NCBI RefSeq assembly: GCF_024713975.1
Contig: NC_091116.1
Span: 3,496,463-3,560,462, forward strand
Reading direction: 5' to 3'
Length of the DNA: 64,000 bases
Source of the DNA: Paralichthys olivaceus
Lineage: Eukaryota > Chordata > Actinopteri > Pleuronectiformes > Paralichthyidae
Shown: in pieces, positions 9,369 through 21,162 of the stretch
How positions within the stretch are numbered: the first letter of the stretch is position 1
How the letters are laid out: every line of letters begins with the position of its first letter
Translations under genes and position numbers: made by a program
Notes under the pieces: model-generated
Databases searched by the model: none
The model's input: only the letters and a program-made list of their open reading frames with translations
What the model was told of the DNA's origin: nothing

Positions 9369-9442
9369 TGCATTAGCCGGGAATCGAACCCGGGCCTCCC
9401 GCGCGGCCCTCGAGAAAAGTTTAGCTAAACCGACCTAAACGC
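9369..9442 (-). pseudogene. Degenerate tRNA-Gly(GCC)-like gene, copy 2
   Basis: Same sequence as 794-867: an intact 3' half with B box and a degenerate 5' half containing the GTTTAGCTAAAC palindrome. Unlikely to fold as a functional tRNA. Confidence 0.6.
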
Positions 9443-10804
9443 TTTTTAACATGCATTTCAATGATAGTGCTGAACCACAGTGTGGATGTAATATTCTTTT
9501 GGCCACTCTTCCGGCTGTGGCGCTGTTCCGACTTTTTCTATAGACTCTCGGTCCTCCGATATTTCTTTTTTTCCTTCAGGCAAACCGGCAGACGGTCATA
9601 AAAGCGTGCATATTCACTGTCTATTGTTGATGTCATTACGTGTTCTTACAGGGGCTGTGCATCATTCAAACATTCAAGTCATTTTCATTCGTCAAAGGTA
9701 AGACACGTTGTTTTATTTTCATAAAAGTTAGCCTGCTTTCTGATAACATTAGTTCGCTGCTGCTGCTTATTCGCTTGGTTGATGCGATAGAACTGCCCGG
9801 AATTAAGTTTGGGGTAATTATGGACTAAATAATGAATGAACATCATGCTATTTGTTGAGATTGTGTGTGGTTTTTAGGTTGTTGCTTAATATTATATATT
9901 CGTCAGCGCGGTATTGACAGTAATGTCGTGTCAGCAGTTGCCTAGCACCACTCGCAGGGTAACGCAGAAGATTTGTGGTGAAATAACACGTCAAAGTATG
10001 AATGGACATGATCGTTTTATATAGCTATATGCATAGTTTTCATGACGTGACGTTAAATAGTCTTGTCAGTCCGTTTATATCAATCTTTTGTTGATAAGTT
10101 AACTATAGCCTACCTCAGCATTGCTCACTTGCTAAGAGACTGACGCTACAAACGTGTGTTGAAATTACGTGATAACATGATTGCATTTCATATTTTTGTG
10201 TATCTGGTTTTGATGTCGTGATGTTAACTCATCTTTACACCATGGATCTGTTACTCCTAAGATGTCTGACTAGTTAGGCTACATATTGCATCAACTAAAA
10301 CAGCTGTACTACTAAGGGATTGATACCATCTCTTTTTTTAAAATACAAATGTGATATTAATATGTTCAAATTAATTTGGCAGAACTAGTAGTGCCAGAGT
10401 AGACTTTCAGACAAGCAGTAGATTGTCAAGAGAGTATTAATCAAGTGTAATAAGACTTTGATCTAGGCATTCACTTCTCCTACCCCCCCCCCTCCCCCTC
10501 TCTCACACACACATAACTGCTCTCCAACTCCTGCTGCAAAGACCGTCCCACCCCCCTGTTGTTTTCGCGCCCACACACACACACACACACACTGTGAGTA
10601 GATAAGGATCAGAGAGGTGTGATAAACTATTGTCTTGACCCTATGAACTATTTCACTGCAAGCCCCCACACACACACACGCACACACTGTACTTCCTCCC
10701 AGACTCAGAGGTGTGAGAAACTATTGCCTTTACCCTCTGAACTATTTGACTGAAGTTCATAGAAGATAACCCAAACTTATGTTTTTACTTTATGGTAGGT
10801 CAAG

Positions 10805-12385
10805 ATGCAGAGGGCGGTGTTCTTCCCAGGTAAGCTCAGTGTTGTGTTCCGCAAGGGACCAGGTGGATTTCTCTTACAGGAACCCTCTGCAGAAGCCAGA
10901 CGGATCAAGGATGACCCCACTCGTCAGGACAGGTCTGCCCTGAGAGAGGACCTCGTGCGGCAGAATGCCCTGGCTGCGGTTCGTCAGAGAGGGGGTGATG
11001 CCTCAGACAGGACGGAGGTGCTAGGAGACTACATCCTGCAGTTTGGCATGTATAAAGGGAAGGCTTTCAGGTGGCTTTTGGAGAATGATGTTGGCTATAC
11101 ATGTTACCTTGTCAAGGATATGCGTAAGGAGGAGGCTGCAGGTCGTTTCAGGCCCGAGGGGCATAGCAAGGATAGTCTACTGTCCTTTGTGAATTATGCT
11201 CTGAGTTTTGCAGAGATCCAGTCTCTCCTCGCCTACGAGGCCAGGGGAGAGGGTGTGGTGACAGCCACATCAGAGGACGACCAGCTGGTTGGCTTTGGCG
11301 ACAGGGCCAAGAGCACCTGGAAGGAGGAAGAGACAAGACCCACAACCAGACCCACAACCACACCCACAACCAACAGTCCGCCTCTGCAGATTCTGCCGCT
11401 TGGAACTGAAACAGGGACCAAACAGCCCTCACATTCACACGGGCTTCCCTGGAGTGGCAGGGAAATACATTCAAGGATATGTGTTCCTCCCAACCGCAAT
11501 AAGACTCTACAACTCATCTCCCTCTGTCAGAGCCACCATCACAGAACTGCACTAACATACCTGTCACCTTTGCACCATGTACCCTGCACTACACTACGTG
11601 TGTTAATTTAAACCACTTTAATATTACAGACCTTTTTATACAATAATATTGTCTTTTGCACATCCAGTCCACGTATTCTTACACTGCCAGTATATTGTAT
11701 AGTCAAGTACTGATATTTATACCCTATTATATATTATATATCATATCATATTATATCATACTCTGCATATTCTCTGTATATTCTTCGGATTTACAAGTCT
11801 ATATACACATATTTATACATGTGTACATGCTATTATTATATTATTATTATCACTACTACTACTACTATTATTATTATTATATATACTATTGCTGCCATTA
11901 TTACTATATACTGCTATTATATTGGTATAATTACTGTCTATATAAATATATATTATGTTATATTGTATACTATATATATATATATATTAATATATACTGT
12001 ACTAATATTCTTATATACTGTCTAACAATAACATTACCATCATATCATTATTACTATTATCATCATATTGCCACTGCACTATTTGTCTGCCTATTCATCT
12101 TGTGTTTCTGTTTTTGTTCTTTTTACCTAAATGTTTTGTTTTGTTTTGTTCTATTGCATTGTGTTTTGTTGTGTTCCGATACACAAGCTGCTATGACACC
12201 TTAATTTCCCTCCGGGGATGAATAAAGTACTCTATCTATCTATCTATCTATCTTATTGCCCATCAAAGGTGTACTCTTTGTACAGAGATAAGGGCATGGC
12301 CAAGGAGATGAGCTGGCCCGAGTTTCAGCAGTCTCCTTTCTATGAGGCTGAGAGACAAAGAACTGTGGAAGAAAGGAAGAAATGA
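10805..12385 (+). pseudogene. Transposon-associated gene with WLLENDxGY module, copy 2
   Basis: Virtually identical to 2751-4330. The 268-codon frame from the ATG at 10805 runs into the same LINE insertion, the same ACCCACAACC-repeat frame change lies near 11345, and the downstream coding remnant ends at TGA 12383-12385. Both copies carry the same lesions, so the gene was already dead before the unit duplicated. What is visible is the FGMYKGKAFRWLLENDVGY module and, in the shifted frame, the Cys-pair segment. I do not recognise a named function. Confidence 0.55.
11471..12254 (+). mobile_element. 5'-truncated Rex1/CR1-like LINE 3' end, copy 2
   Basis: Copy of 3417-4199 ending in the (CTAT)n tail. 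Minor differences in the TATATA tract only. Confidence 0.85.
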
Positions 12386-12762
12386 TTTCCCTGTATACCC
12401 ATTGTTTAGACCCATTTTATTTGATTTTATTTCATTATTTTATTTCATTATTGTTTATTTAATTATTGTTCTTAATGTTTCTTATTTGACTTGTGTATAT
12501 GTCTCTAGACGTACAGGTTCTTTGTCTGTGTATATGTAAATAGACTACAAATTAATAGTTGTAAAACAAAGTGTACATATATTGTTTTTCTTTTCTTTTT
12601 TTCTTTTATTTATGTGTGAATGCGTGAAAATGTACACACCAGAAACTAGTTTGGTTTGTTTGTTGTGTTCTTTTTTTTTAAATTTCTTTCTTTATTTTAC
12701 AAATGTCTGAATGTATGAATGTGTGAAAGGTATATATGCCAGTATGTAGAAACTTGATCTTT

Positions 12763-13110
12763 TGTAAGTCAATGCTTCCGTCTAGTCTTCTGTATGAAAG
12801 TAAATAGATTGTAAACATGAAAAGGTTCATATGTTATTAGGTTATTATGTTAATTGTTCTGCATGGTTATATGTCTATAGATCATAGGTTCTTTAGACTT
12901 CTGTTGAGCTGAATATAGCTGTATAGTTTTTTCTTTTACTTATATTTTTTACTTACTTTAACATTATTGCATGACCAGAAACACCAGTTTTCTACTTGTC
13001 ATATTAACCAGCACTGTGTATGTAGACACTTGATCTTTTGTGCATAGTTTGGACTGTTTTGTTGCACAGATGTACTTAGTGCTCTGTTGTTAAAAATCGT
13101 TTGGATGTAA
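12763..13110. repeat. Internal tandem duplication (~345 bp) specific to copy 2
   Basis: The segment from AAGTCAATGCTTCCGTCTAG through CATATTAACCAGCACTGT appears here and again immediately afterwards (about 13112-13380). Copy 1 has it once (about 4780-5050). A slightly different poly-T tract distinguishes the two. It arose after the large duplication. Confidence 0.75.
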
Positions 13111-13944
13111 ATAAGTCAATGCTTCCGTCTAGTCTTCTGTATGAAAGTAAATAGATTGTAAACATGAAAAGGTTCATATGTTATTGGGTTATTATGTTAA
13201 TTGTTCTGCAAGGTTATATGTCTATAGATCATAGGTTCTTTAGACTTCTGTTGAGCTGAATATAGCTGTATAGTTTTTTCTTTCTTTTTTTTTTCTTTTA
13301 CTTAATTTTTTTACTTACTTTAACATTATTGCATGACCAGAAACACCAGTTTTCTACTTGTCATATTAACCAGCACTGTATCTATCACTGTATACTCCCC
13401 CTCCCTATGTATGTACTGTGTCATTGTCATATCTAATTGTTGTCTTAAATTATCTATATTATTTCTAAAACTTTACTTACAGCCCAATTATTTCATTTGT
13501 CATATATACATTATTTCACATGTTCATAAATAAAACTGGAACTTTCTTTGAAATATTGCACACTGCCTTTTTGTCCTGCTTAAATAAAAACAATATAGTG
13601 GTCATAGTAGTCATGAGTCATAAGAATTAATTGTTAATCTCCACGTATTTTCAATGCTTTTTGCTCAGAAATATCACGTTCAATAACAGCGCGATCGGGA
13701 TGCGAACCCCGTCTTTTGGGGAATCGGAAATAAATAAATAAATGAACGGACCCAGAGAGAATGCTTCGATCCTATTGGCTTGCTGGACTGGTCCAGTATT
13801 CTCGACTGGCCCCCGCGCGGCAGCCGTTGATTGTTTAGCTAAACGGCCCTGAACACTTTCCCATTCATTGTCTATGGTAGGACTAAACTACTATGGACGT
13901 AATGCTCCTCGTGGCCACTGAACATGTTGGGGCTGTTTTTAGCT

Positions 13945-16076
13945 TCATCTCCAGTTCTCTTCCTCGATTTCTCTTTTAACTTCAAGGACTGACTGAAGAA
14001 GAAGCATCAGGAGTATTGATCTCAACAACAACTTTGTGTGTCTGTTTTCACCAACAAAGGTAAGCGATTCCGCTGTCCTGACATTGTTCGGGAGTTTGTT
14101 CATCCACTGAGGTGCCAAAACAGAGAAGAGTCGCAACTTCGCTGAGCGGGCTTTGTTTGCTCTCAGCGATGGGGGTACCAGTCGGCCAGCTGATGAACGA
14201 AGTGCTCTCGCTGGGGCATGTGGTCTGACCAGTGTTTGGAGGTAGATGGGTGCAGTTCCATTGACCGCCTTGAAGGCCAGCACCATCATCTTGAATCAGA
14301 TGCAAGCCCCAACAGGAAGCCAGTGGAGGTCACGGAGGAGGGGGTCACATGGGAGAATTTGGGAGAGGCTGGGAGCACAGCCAAGAGGGAGTTGCAATAG
14401 TCCAGGTGGGAGATGACCAGCACTTGGACCAGGAGTTGTGTTGTGTCTTTTGTGAGGAAAGACCGGATCCTGCAGATATTGTAGAGGGCAAACCTGCAGG
14501 ATCGGGCCACATCAGTGATGTTGGGGATGCAGGACAGTCCATTGTCGAGGATTACGCCCAGGTTCCTTGCCGTCGACGAAAGTGATACCGTGACATCCTC
14601 GACAGTGACTGACAGGTCCATATGAGGGCAGTCTTTCCCCGGGATGAAGAGCAGTTCAGTTTTCTAAGGTTGAGTTTGAGGTGATGCGCAGCTGTCCAAG
14701 CGGAGATGTCTGCCAGACATTCCGAGATGCACGTCACAACGTGAGTGCTGGAGGAGTATGTGGGAAAAGAGAGGAACAGTTGGGTGTCGTCGGCATAACA
14801 GTGGTAAGAGAATCCATGCGATGTGATTGCAGAGCCTAGTGATCTAGTGTATAGTGAAAACAGAAGTGGTCCTAATACTGAGCTTTGAGGGACACCAGTT
14901 TCCAGAAGGCAGGGATTGGACAAGGTGCCGTTTCATGTGACCTGAAAGGTGCGATTTGTCAGGTATGATGTGAACCAGGTCAGAGCAGAGTCAGCAATGC
15001 CAAGTTCAGCCAGAGTGGAGAGGAGGATTTGGTAGTTGACTTTGTCAAACGCAGAGGATAAGCCGAGGAGAATGAGGACTGACGAGATGGACGAGGCTCT
15101 GGCGGCACAGAACGACTCAGTCGCCGTGAGGAGGGCCGTCTCAGTGGAGTGACCAGTCCTAAAGCCTGACTGATTAGGGTCAAGGAGGTCATTTTCTGAA
15201 AGATAGGAGGACAGTTGGTTGTAGACTGTACGTTCCAGTGTTTTAGAGAGGAATGAAAGAAGAGATACAGGTCTGTAGTGACGGATGTCAGCTGTGTCGT
15301 GAGAGATGTCTTGGAGAAGGGAGGAGGGAATCGGGTCAAGGGAACAGGTAGTGGCACGGTTAGACGTCACTAGCGTGAGAACATCTTCAGAGGAGAGAGG
15401 GCTGAAGCAGGTAAGGCCATCAGAGGTGAGGTTTGGGGGAGGTGCTTTCTGGATGGGCATAGGAGTAAATGAGGAGCTGATGTCTTTTACTTTCTTGGTA
15501 AAGTAAGTTGGAAAGTCATCAGCAGTGAGGAAGGAAGGAGGGGGAGGAGTTGGAGGGGTGAGAAGAGAAGAGAAGAGAATAAGGAAAATAGTTTCCTGGG
15601 GTTGGAGGCAGAGGAATTGATCGTTGACAGGTAGAAGGCAGATTTAGCTGCTGATACTGTTGAGGTGAAGTCAGAGAGGAGGTGGTGGTAATGGGCAAGG
15701 TCATCAGGATGATGTGATTTTCTCCATTTTCTCTCTGCTGCTCGTAGCACCGATCTATTGGTTCGCAGAGATTCAGACAGCCAGGGAGGGGGGGAGATGA
15801 TCCTGCCGGTAGGGAGGTGAGAGGACAGAGAGCATCTAAAGAGGACACCTCTTTAGATGCTCTCTGTCCTCGCGAGGGATGATAGCAGAGTGGAGGAGGC
15901 TTCCTCAGTAGATATTAGTGAAAATTGGTCTGTAGATGGTAGTGAGGAAAGAACAGTAGAGGCGAGAGCAGAGGGAGAGAGGGATTTCAGATTGCGGCGG
16001 GTGTTGACCGTGTGAGCTCTGGGGGCGAGGGAGGTGGTGAATTTTAAGGGGAGAGAGAAAATGACAGTGTGGTGGT
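13945..16076 (-). mobile_element. Degenerate L2-type LINE, copy 2
   Basis: Same element and same frameshifts as at 5613-7853, with a few substitutions. Its 5' end is lost in the deletion that joins it to the 5S fragment at 16077. The reverse transcriptase YADDTQLF motif and the C-terminal [10 protein letters not shown] segment are recognisable. Confidence 0.85.
15821..15871. repeat. Perfect 24-bp inverted repeat, copy 2
   Basis: Arms 15821-15844 and 15848-15871 with an ACA loop, identical to 7488-7538. The hairpin predates the unit duplication. Confidence 0.9.
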
Positions 16077-16127
16077 CTTCTGAGATCAGACGAGATCGGG
16101 CGTGTTCAGGGTGGTATGGCCGTAAGC
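16077..16127 (-). pseudogene. 5S rRNA gene fragment (5' ~51 nt)
   Basis: The minus strand matches 5S from nt 1 to about 51 with two or three substitutions, then breaks into L2 sequence. It retains the same upstream flank with the TATA-like element. The 3' half, including the C box, is deleted. Confidence 0.9.
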
Positions 16128-16812
16128 GATAGACTCCAGCCACAATACCTCCTTTATACATGTGAATCATCACCATCCTCAATTGTTCTGTTGCTTTGCG
16201 ACCATGGAATCTTGAGGTGTGGGGGGGCGGGGGTTAAATTGTTCTGAAAAACAAGCTCAAGGTGCAATTTTGTCGTATCGTTGCAAGAAAAATATCATTA
16301 CAATTTTCAAAAATTTCCTTCAGCAATATTGTCAGTGTTTCATATCCAGTTGTTTCCTTGATGCAGAGTAAACTCCCTGCTCTTTCATCTCTCTCTGCAA
16401 ATATGACATTTTGAAAATGATATGTTAATAAAATATGAATAAAGTAGTGTTTTGACTACATATGTTCTTTTGAATGCTCACTCTCTTCCTTCAGTGATGA
16501 TGCGAGGGTTCCGTATCCTTTTTTTCTTTGATGAACAGTCTTTCCTGCTCTTTCCAAGATGTGTCTCCTCTGAAGCAGAAGCAACTGCACCATCTGCTGG
16601 CGGCAAAGAGAATCATCACCCTAATCCACAGTTTTGCTACTTTGTGACCATTGACACTCTGAAGTTCCTTCAACTGTTTTATTGTGCAGGAAAAATAAAC
16701 TGAAGGTGTAATTTTGTCTCCTCTGAAGCAGCAGCAACAGCGCCCTCTGCTCTTTGCAAAGACAAGTCTAAAAAGCTTACAGCACTTGGTATTTCCAGGC
16801 GGTCTCCCATCC
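16128..16812. repeat. Partial, rearranged third tandem unit
   Basis: Begins with the 5S upstream flank (to about 16172), switches to a CAATTGTTCTGTTGCTTT-containing segment, then matches 8150-8610 and 8890-8990 of copy 1 before ending in a 5S 3' fragment. Most of the unit, including all transposon genes, is missing. A GC-rich GGGGGGGCGGGGG run marks one join. Confidence 0.75.
16773..16812 (-). pseudogene. 5S rRNA gene fragment (3' ~40 nt)
   Basis: Matches the 3' end of 5S (nt ~81-120) on the minus strand, with the T-run terminator, then stops at CCATCC and passes into the flanking CATCAATTGTTCTG sequence. It has no 5' part. Confidence 0.85.
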
Positions 16813-16852
16813 ATCATCAATTGTTCTGTTGCTTTCCGACCATGGAATTTGG

Positions 16853-16854
<2 letters not shown>

Positions 16855-16909
<55 letters not shown>
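16855..16909. repeat. (GT)n microsatellite
   Basis: About 27 uninterrupted GT units at the outer edge of the 5S array. Confidence 0.95.
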
Positions 16910-16912
<3 letters not shown>

Positions 16913-17539
16913 AAAGTGTGGACCTTGATGCTGGCTGGTTTTCTTAAACTGATGTGAAATAATTGAGAGGATGTGTATTTACATGTTGATCTATTTGATT
17001 TTACTCTGTGAGAGCTATCGATGCACTGAGTTGATAACAGGCCCCGATATTCTGTGATTAAGCATTGTATTGTTGCGTGTTGTTCATGTGTTCAATGTGA
17101 TTTTACACTGCAGATAAAGGTTTCATATTTTAATTTCACTCACAGATTCATGGCTATTGAGCAGTGCTTTGTGAGTGTTGGTCGAATACGGTCACTGCTA
17201 TAACATATTAATGAAAATGCATATTATTAATATTTGTATGTGTGTATATTAAATCAATACAATTGTCAATGCTTCTGCATATGTGTTTGACTGTCTCTAT
17301 TTAATTTAATTTACTATGTTCCACTTAATAATGGGCTAAAAGGATTGGTTTATGTAATATTTATGTCTTTGTTATGCACATTAGTCATCCAATCATTACT
17401 GATTTGATGATATAGAGCTCAATTTGAATGCAGACAATTATTTCTTCAATGCAAAATATATTTTAAAAATCTTGCCTGCATTTGTTTACATATGATAATG
17501 AACAAAAATAATAACCAATGATTTTGTCTTTTTTTATAG

Positions 17540-18218
17540 ACACTATTCATTGACCCTCAGCATCCAGCCCTTCATCAATCGTGAGTGTGGCCAATAAAAA
17601 CGTTCTTGTTTGCATTACATTTATTATTAAGGATTTAGAGGGTTGTATTAAATTAGGTTAATTTAGTTTGGATTAGATTTTATTGTACATTATATAATTT
17701 AGTTTAGGTTGTCAGGCTAGTGTATGTTATGATTGAAATGAACATATTTTGTTCGTTTCTCTGTTTAGGCATCCTTCACAGCTTCTGGATTTTCACGGTG
17801 GGTTAGAGTAGACGAGAATATATACTATATAAAGGCATTAAATTGGGAAAGCACACCTGTCAGTCAAGTTACACAAACTCTTTACGTGTACCCCAAATTA
17901 TAGGCCCACAGGTGACGAGGAAGAACAGGGGCCAGTATAATATTTGTTATCTTGTAGAATATGTTGGATGCATAGATTTATAACCATCCACCTCACTGTT
18001 CTTTTCTGCTTACCTTCCTTCTTTTCTGTTGTCCCTGTGTTCGTAATCTACTGGACACAGACACTAAGAACTTGTTTGAAAGTATTGTATTATGCATTTA
18101 ATTTCCTTTTTATATTTGATTGAATACTTAATTTCGACGGACATTTCGGAACTGAATTGTTTCAGAGATGCCGAGGAAGGCGAAAGAGGTCGCAGGCACA
18201 GCCCACCCATTTTTGACC
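17540..18218 (+). other. Three short exon-like islands of unknown gene
   Basis: Three blocks look like exons by splice signals alone. They are 17540-17580 (TTTTTTATAG acceptor, GTGAGT donor, 41 nt), 17769-17797 (TTTCTCTGTTTAG acceptor, GTGGGT donor, 29 nt) and 18166-18218 (TTGTTTCAG acceptor, GTGAGA donor, 53 nt). Joined in order they keep one frame open for 41 codons (TLFIDPQHPALHQS...). A possible fourth block with good signals lies at 20233-20315, beyond the LINE insertion. I do not recognise the product. It could be a non-coding RNA, a small gene, or chance. Confidence 0.2.
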
Positions 18219-18240
18219 GTGAGATACTGAAACAATGACT

Positions 18241-18496
18241 ATATAGATAGATAGATAGATAGATAGATTACTTTATTCATCCCCGGAGGGAAATTAAGTT
18301 GTCATAGCAGCTTGTGTATCGGAACACAACAAAACACAATACAATAGAACAAAACAAAACATTGAGGTAAAAAAGAACAAAAACAGAAACACAAGATGAA
18401 TAGGCAGACAAGTAGTGCAGTGGCAATATGATGGTAATAGTAATGATGATATGATGGTAATGTTATTGTTAGACAGTATATAAGAATAGTAGTACA

Positions 18497-18536
<40 letters not shown>

Positions 18537-20157
18537 TACAATATAACATAATATATATTTATATAGATAGTACTTATACCAATATAATAGCAGTATATAG
18601 TAATAATGGCAGCAACAGTATATATAATAATAATAGTAATAGTAGTAGTAATAATATAATAATAATAACATGTACACATGTATAAATATGTGTATATAGA
18701 CTTATATATACGAAGAATATACAGAGAATATACACAGTATGATATAATATGATATGATATATAGTATATAGTAGGGTATAAATATAAGTACTTGACGATA
18801 CAATATACTATCAGTGTAAGAAAATGTAGACTGGGTGTGCAAAAGACAATATTATTGTATAAAATGGTCTGTAATATGAAAATGGTTTAAATTAACACAT
18901 ATCACAGAAGTAAATGTTCCAGTATATGGGGCGTAGTGTAGTATAGGGTACATGGTGCAAGGGTGACAGGTATGTTAGTGCAGTTCTGTGATGGTGGCTC
19001 TGACAGAGGTAGATGAGTTATAGAGTCTTATTGCGGTTGGAATGAACGATTTCCTGTATCGCTCCTTAGAGCAGCGGGGTTGGATGAGCCTGTGGCTGAA
19101 GCTGCTCTTTAGCTTGTCCAGTGTTTTGTGGAGGGGGTGAGAGGGATTGTCCATGATTGCCAGCAGTTTTGCCAGCATCCTGTTCTCCACCACCTCCTCC
19201 ATGGTGACAAGCTTAGAGCCAACCACAGACTCTGCTTTCCTTATGATTTTGTTCAGTCTGTTGGCATCCTTTGTCTTGATGCCCGCACCCCAGGACACCA
19301 CAGCAAAGAAGATGGTGCTCGCCACAACAGACTGATAGAACATCTGCAGCATCTTGTTGCAGACATTGAAGGACCCGAGCCTCCTCAGGAAGTAAAGCCG
19401 GCTCAGGCCCTTCTTGTAGACGGCCTCTGTGTGGGTGGACCAGTCCAGTTTATTGTCCAATGTGATACCCAGGTACTTGTATGCAGGTACCACCTCCACA
19501 TCCGTCCCACCGATGCAGACAGGAGAGGGCAGGGGCATGTTCCTCCTGAAATCCACCACCATCTCCTTCGTCTTCTCCACGTTGAGCTGCAGGCGGTTCT
19601 CCCCACACCACTTCACAAAGCGGTCGACCAGGTCCCTGTACTCAACCTCCCCCCCGCCCTCAATACACCCCACAATGGCCGTGTCATCAGAGAACTTCTG
19701 CAGATGACACGACTCAGTGCAGTGCTTAAAATCAGCAGTGTATGTGGTGAAGAGGAAGGGGGACAGTACAGTTCCCTGGGGGGCCCCGATGTTACTGATC
19801 AGACGATCAGACACACAATTCTGTAATCTCACAAACTGTGGTCTGCCATCATCATCGACCCAAGTGATGAAGGGAGCACTCACCCGCGTGCCCTCCAGTT
19901 TGGCCTTCAGCAGTCTGGGCTGGATGGTGTTGAAGGCGCGAGAGAAATCAAAAAACATGATCCGGACTGAGGTGTTGGGTCTGTCCAGGGAGGAGTAGGC
20001 CTTCTGCAGCAGGTAGATGATTGCATCATCAACCCCAACATGGGGCTGATATGCAAATTGCAGGGGGTCTTGTGATGGGCACACCAGCGGTCTGAGGTGT
20101 GCCAATACCAGTCTCTCCATGACCTTCATGATGTGAGAGGTCAGTGCCATATAGCTG
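18241..20157 (-). mobile_element. Rex1/CR1-like LINE, 5'-truncated, with intact partial ORF
   Basis: A minus-strand element with an (ATAG)n 3' tail at 18241-18268 and the TTTATTCATCCCCGGAGGGA end. Its AT-rich 3' UTR with long (TA)n lies at 18269-18974, and a single reverse transcriptase frame at 18975-20150. The 5' end, including the endonuclease, is missing. The 3' end is the parent type of the tails at 3417-4199 and 11471-12254. Confidence 0.9.
18975..20150 (-). CDS. LINE reverse transcriptase (C-terminal 391 residues)
   Basis: An uninterrupted 391-codon frame for the reverse transcriptase and C-terminal part of a Rex1/CR1-superfamily ORF2. Motifs in order: FFDFSRAFNTIQP near residue 67, GAPQGTVLSPFLF near 122, the catalytic FSDDTAIVGCI near 153, LQLNVEKTKEMVVDFRR near 188, YKYLGITLDNKLDW near 226, and a C-terminal RSFIPTAIRLYNSS. 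The FSDD form of the active site is usual for this group. The first Met is internal, because the element is truncated upstream and lacks motif 0 and the endonuclease. With no disabling mutation in ~1.2 kb the insertion is young, but it cannot mobilise alone. Confidence 0.9.
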   Translation of the reverse strand: MALTSHIMKVMERLVLAHLRPLVCPSQDPLQFAYQPHVGVDDAIIYLLQKAYSSLDRPNTSVRIMFFDFSRAFNTIQPRLLKAKLEGTRVSAPFITWVDDDGRPQFVRLQNCVSDRLISNIGAPQGTVLSPFLFTTYTADFKHCTESCHLQKFSDDTAIVGCIEGGGEVEYRDLVDRFVKWCGENRLQLNVEKTKEMVVDFRRNMPLPSPVCIGGTDVEVVPAYKYLGITLDNKLDWSTHTEAVYKKGLSRLYFLRRLGSFNVCNKMLQMFYQSVVASTIFFAVVSWGAGIKTKDANRLNKIIRKAESVVGSKLVTMEEVVENRMLAKLLAIMDNPSHPLHKTLDKLKSSFSHRLIQPRCSKERYRKSFIPTAIRLYNSSTSVRATITELH

Positions 20158-20384
20158 AATTTGACATGATTGTCCTAATGTAATGTAAATATATTGTATT
20201 TGTATTAATTGATAAGTTTCATGTATCACCAGGCTCCCAAAGTATAAACCCCTCCGCAGCCAGGAAATGTTTGGAGGACGGTTAGTCCACTGGCTCCCAT
20301 TCTCCTGCAAACAAGGTGAGCTTTTTTATTTCCCACACTGAGGCACATCTATAAAATACAATATTTTTCTGATGTTCTTTATTC

Positions 20385-20490
20385 CATGTGGCTGCTATTG
20401 CACTTCTGTCCGTCCTGGGAGGGGGACATGTGGCTCTCTGTGATTTGTGAATATGGGCTATACAAATACAATTTGGTTGACTTTGATATA
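20385..20490 (+). mobile_element. L2 3' UTR fragment
   Basis: Contains GCACTTCTGTCCGTCCTGGG and GTGATTTGTGAATATGGGCT followed by ACAAATACAATTT, the same 3' tail seen in fuller form at 24310-24535. Confidence 0.65.
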
Positions 20491-21162
20491 ATAAGTGTCA
20501 GGTCCCTCCCACCAGGAGCCATTTTAACAAGCTCTGATAGTATTTGAGCAGGTTTGTAATCACAGTATCTCACTACTGTGTGGAGTTCACATTAAAAAGC
20601 ACATTCATAAGGTAACACTGTAGTGACATCTTTTATCCTCAGTGAGCCTGTTGATTCATTCAGCTTAAAATCATTCTTCCAGGTGTCTTGAATCATTTAA
20701 AAAGATAGAAGATATGAGAGTTGGCTTTCAAACATCTGGGCGATATATCCTCAAAATTATATCACGATATTTCAGTGACATTTGCGATAACGATATGTAT
20801 GACAATATAAAAATAATTACTAAACACAGTTTATTGGTGATTGCTGCTTGCAGGCAGCAGTGCAAACAAAGGGAATTTTCCATAATTCTATTCCAATGAG
20901 CTACTGTCATTGATGAATTATGACGGCAGTGTAGATCTATTGCCACAAGGTGGGAGCAGTAGTAGCATTATAGTGCAACAGCAGCAGTGACACAGCATCA
21001 AATGTAAGTACAAAAGTAGCACAACATAAACACAATTTAAAATTGATCTCAAATTTTAAGTGAAAATGTTCACAAACAGCAGCAATCCAAACAAGCCTGA
21101 GTTTAAAATGTAAACACTCACTGCTTATAAAAATAAATAAAAATGCTGTTAAAACTTAAATA

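Larger units (their letters stand above)
9067..16127. repeat. Composite 5S-anchored tandem unit, copy 2 (7,061 bp)
   Basis: Matches copy 1 in order and orientation with small differences. There is no Harbinger-like insertion near 10259, there is an extra internal duplication around 12763-13110, and there are scattered substitutions. About 1.28 kb equivalent to 7743-9020 is missing, so the L2 sequence at about 16075 jumps straight into a truncated 5S. The deletion removed tRNA-Asp and the ~430-bp repeats. Confidence 0.9.

Noticed and set aside
19128-19826. 232-codon plus-strand frame
   Set aside because: Antisense to the LINE reverse transcriptase, which carries all recognisable motifs.
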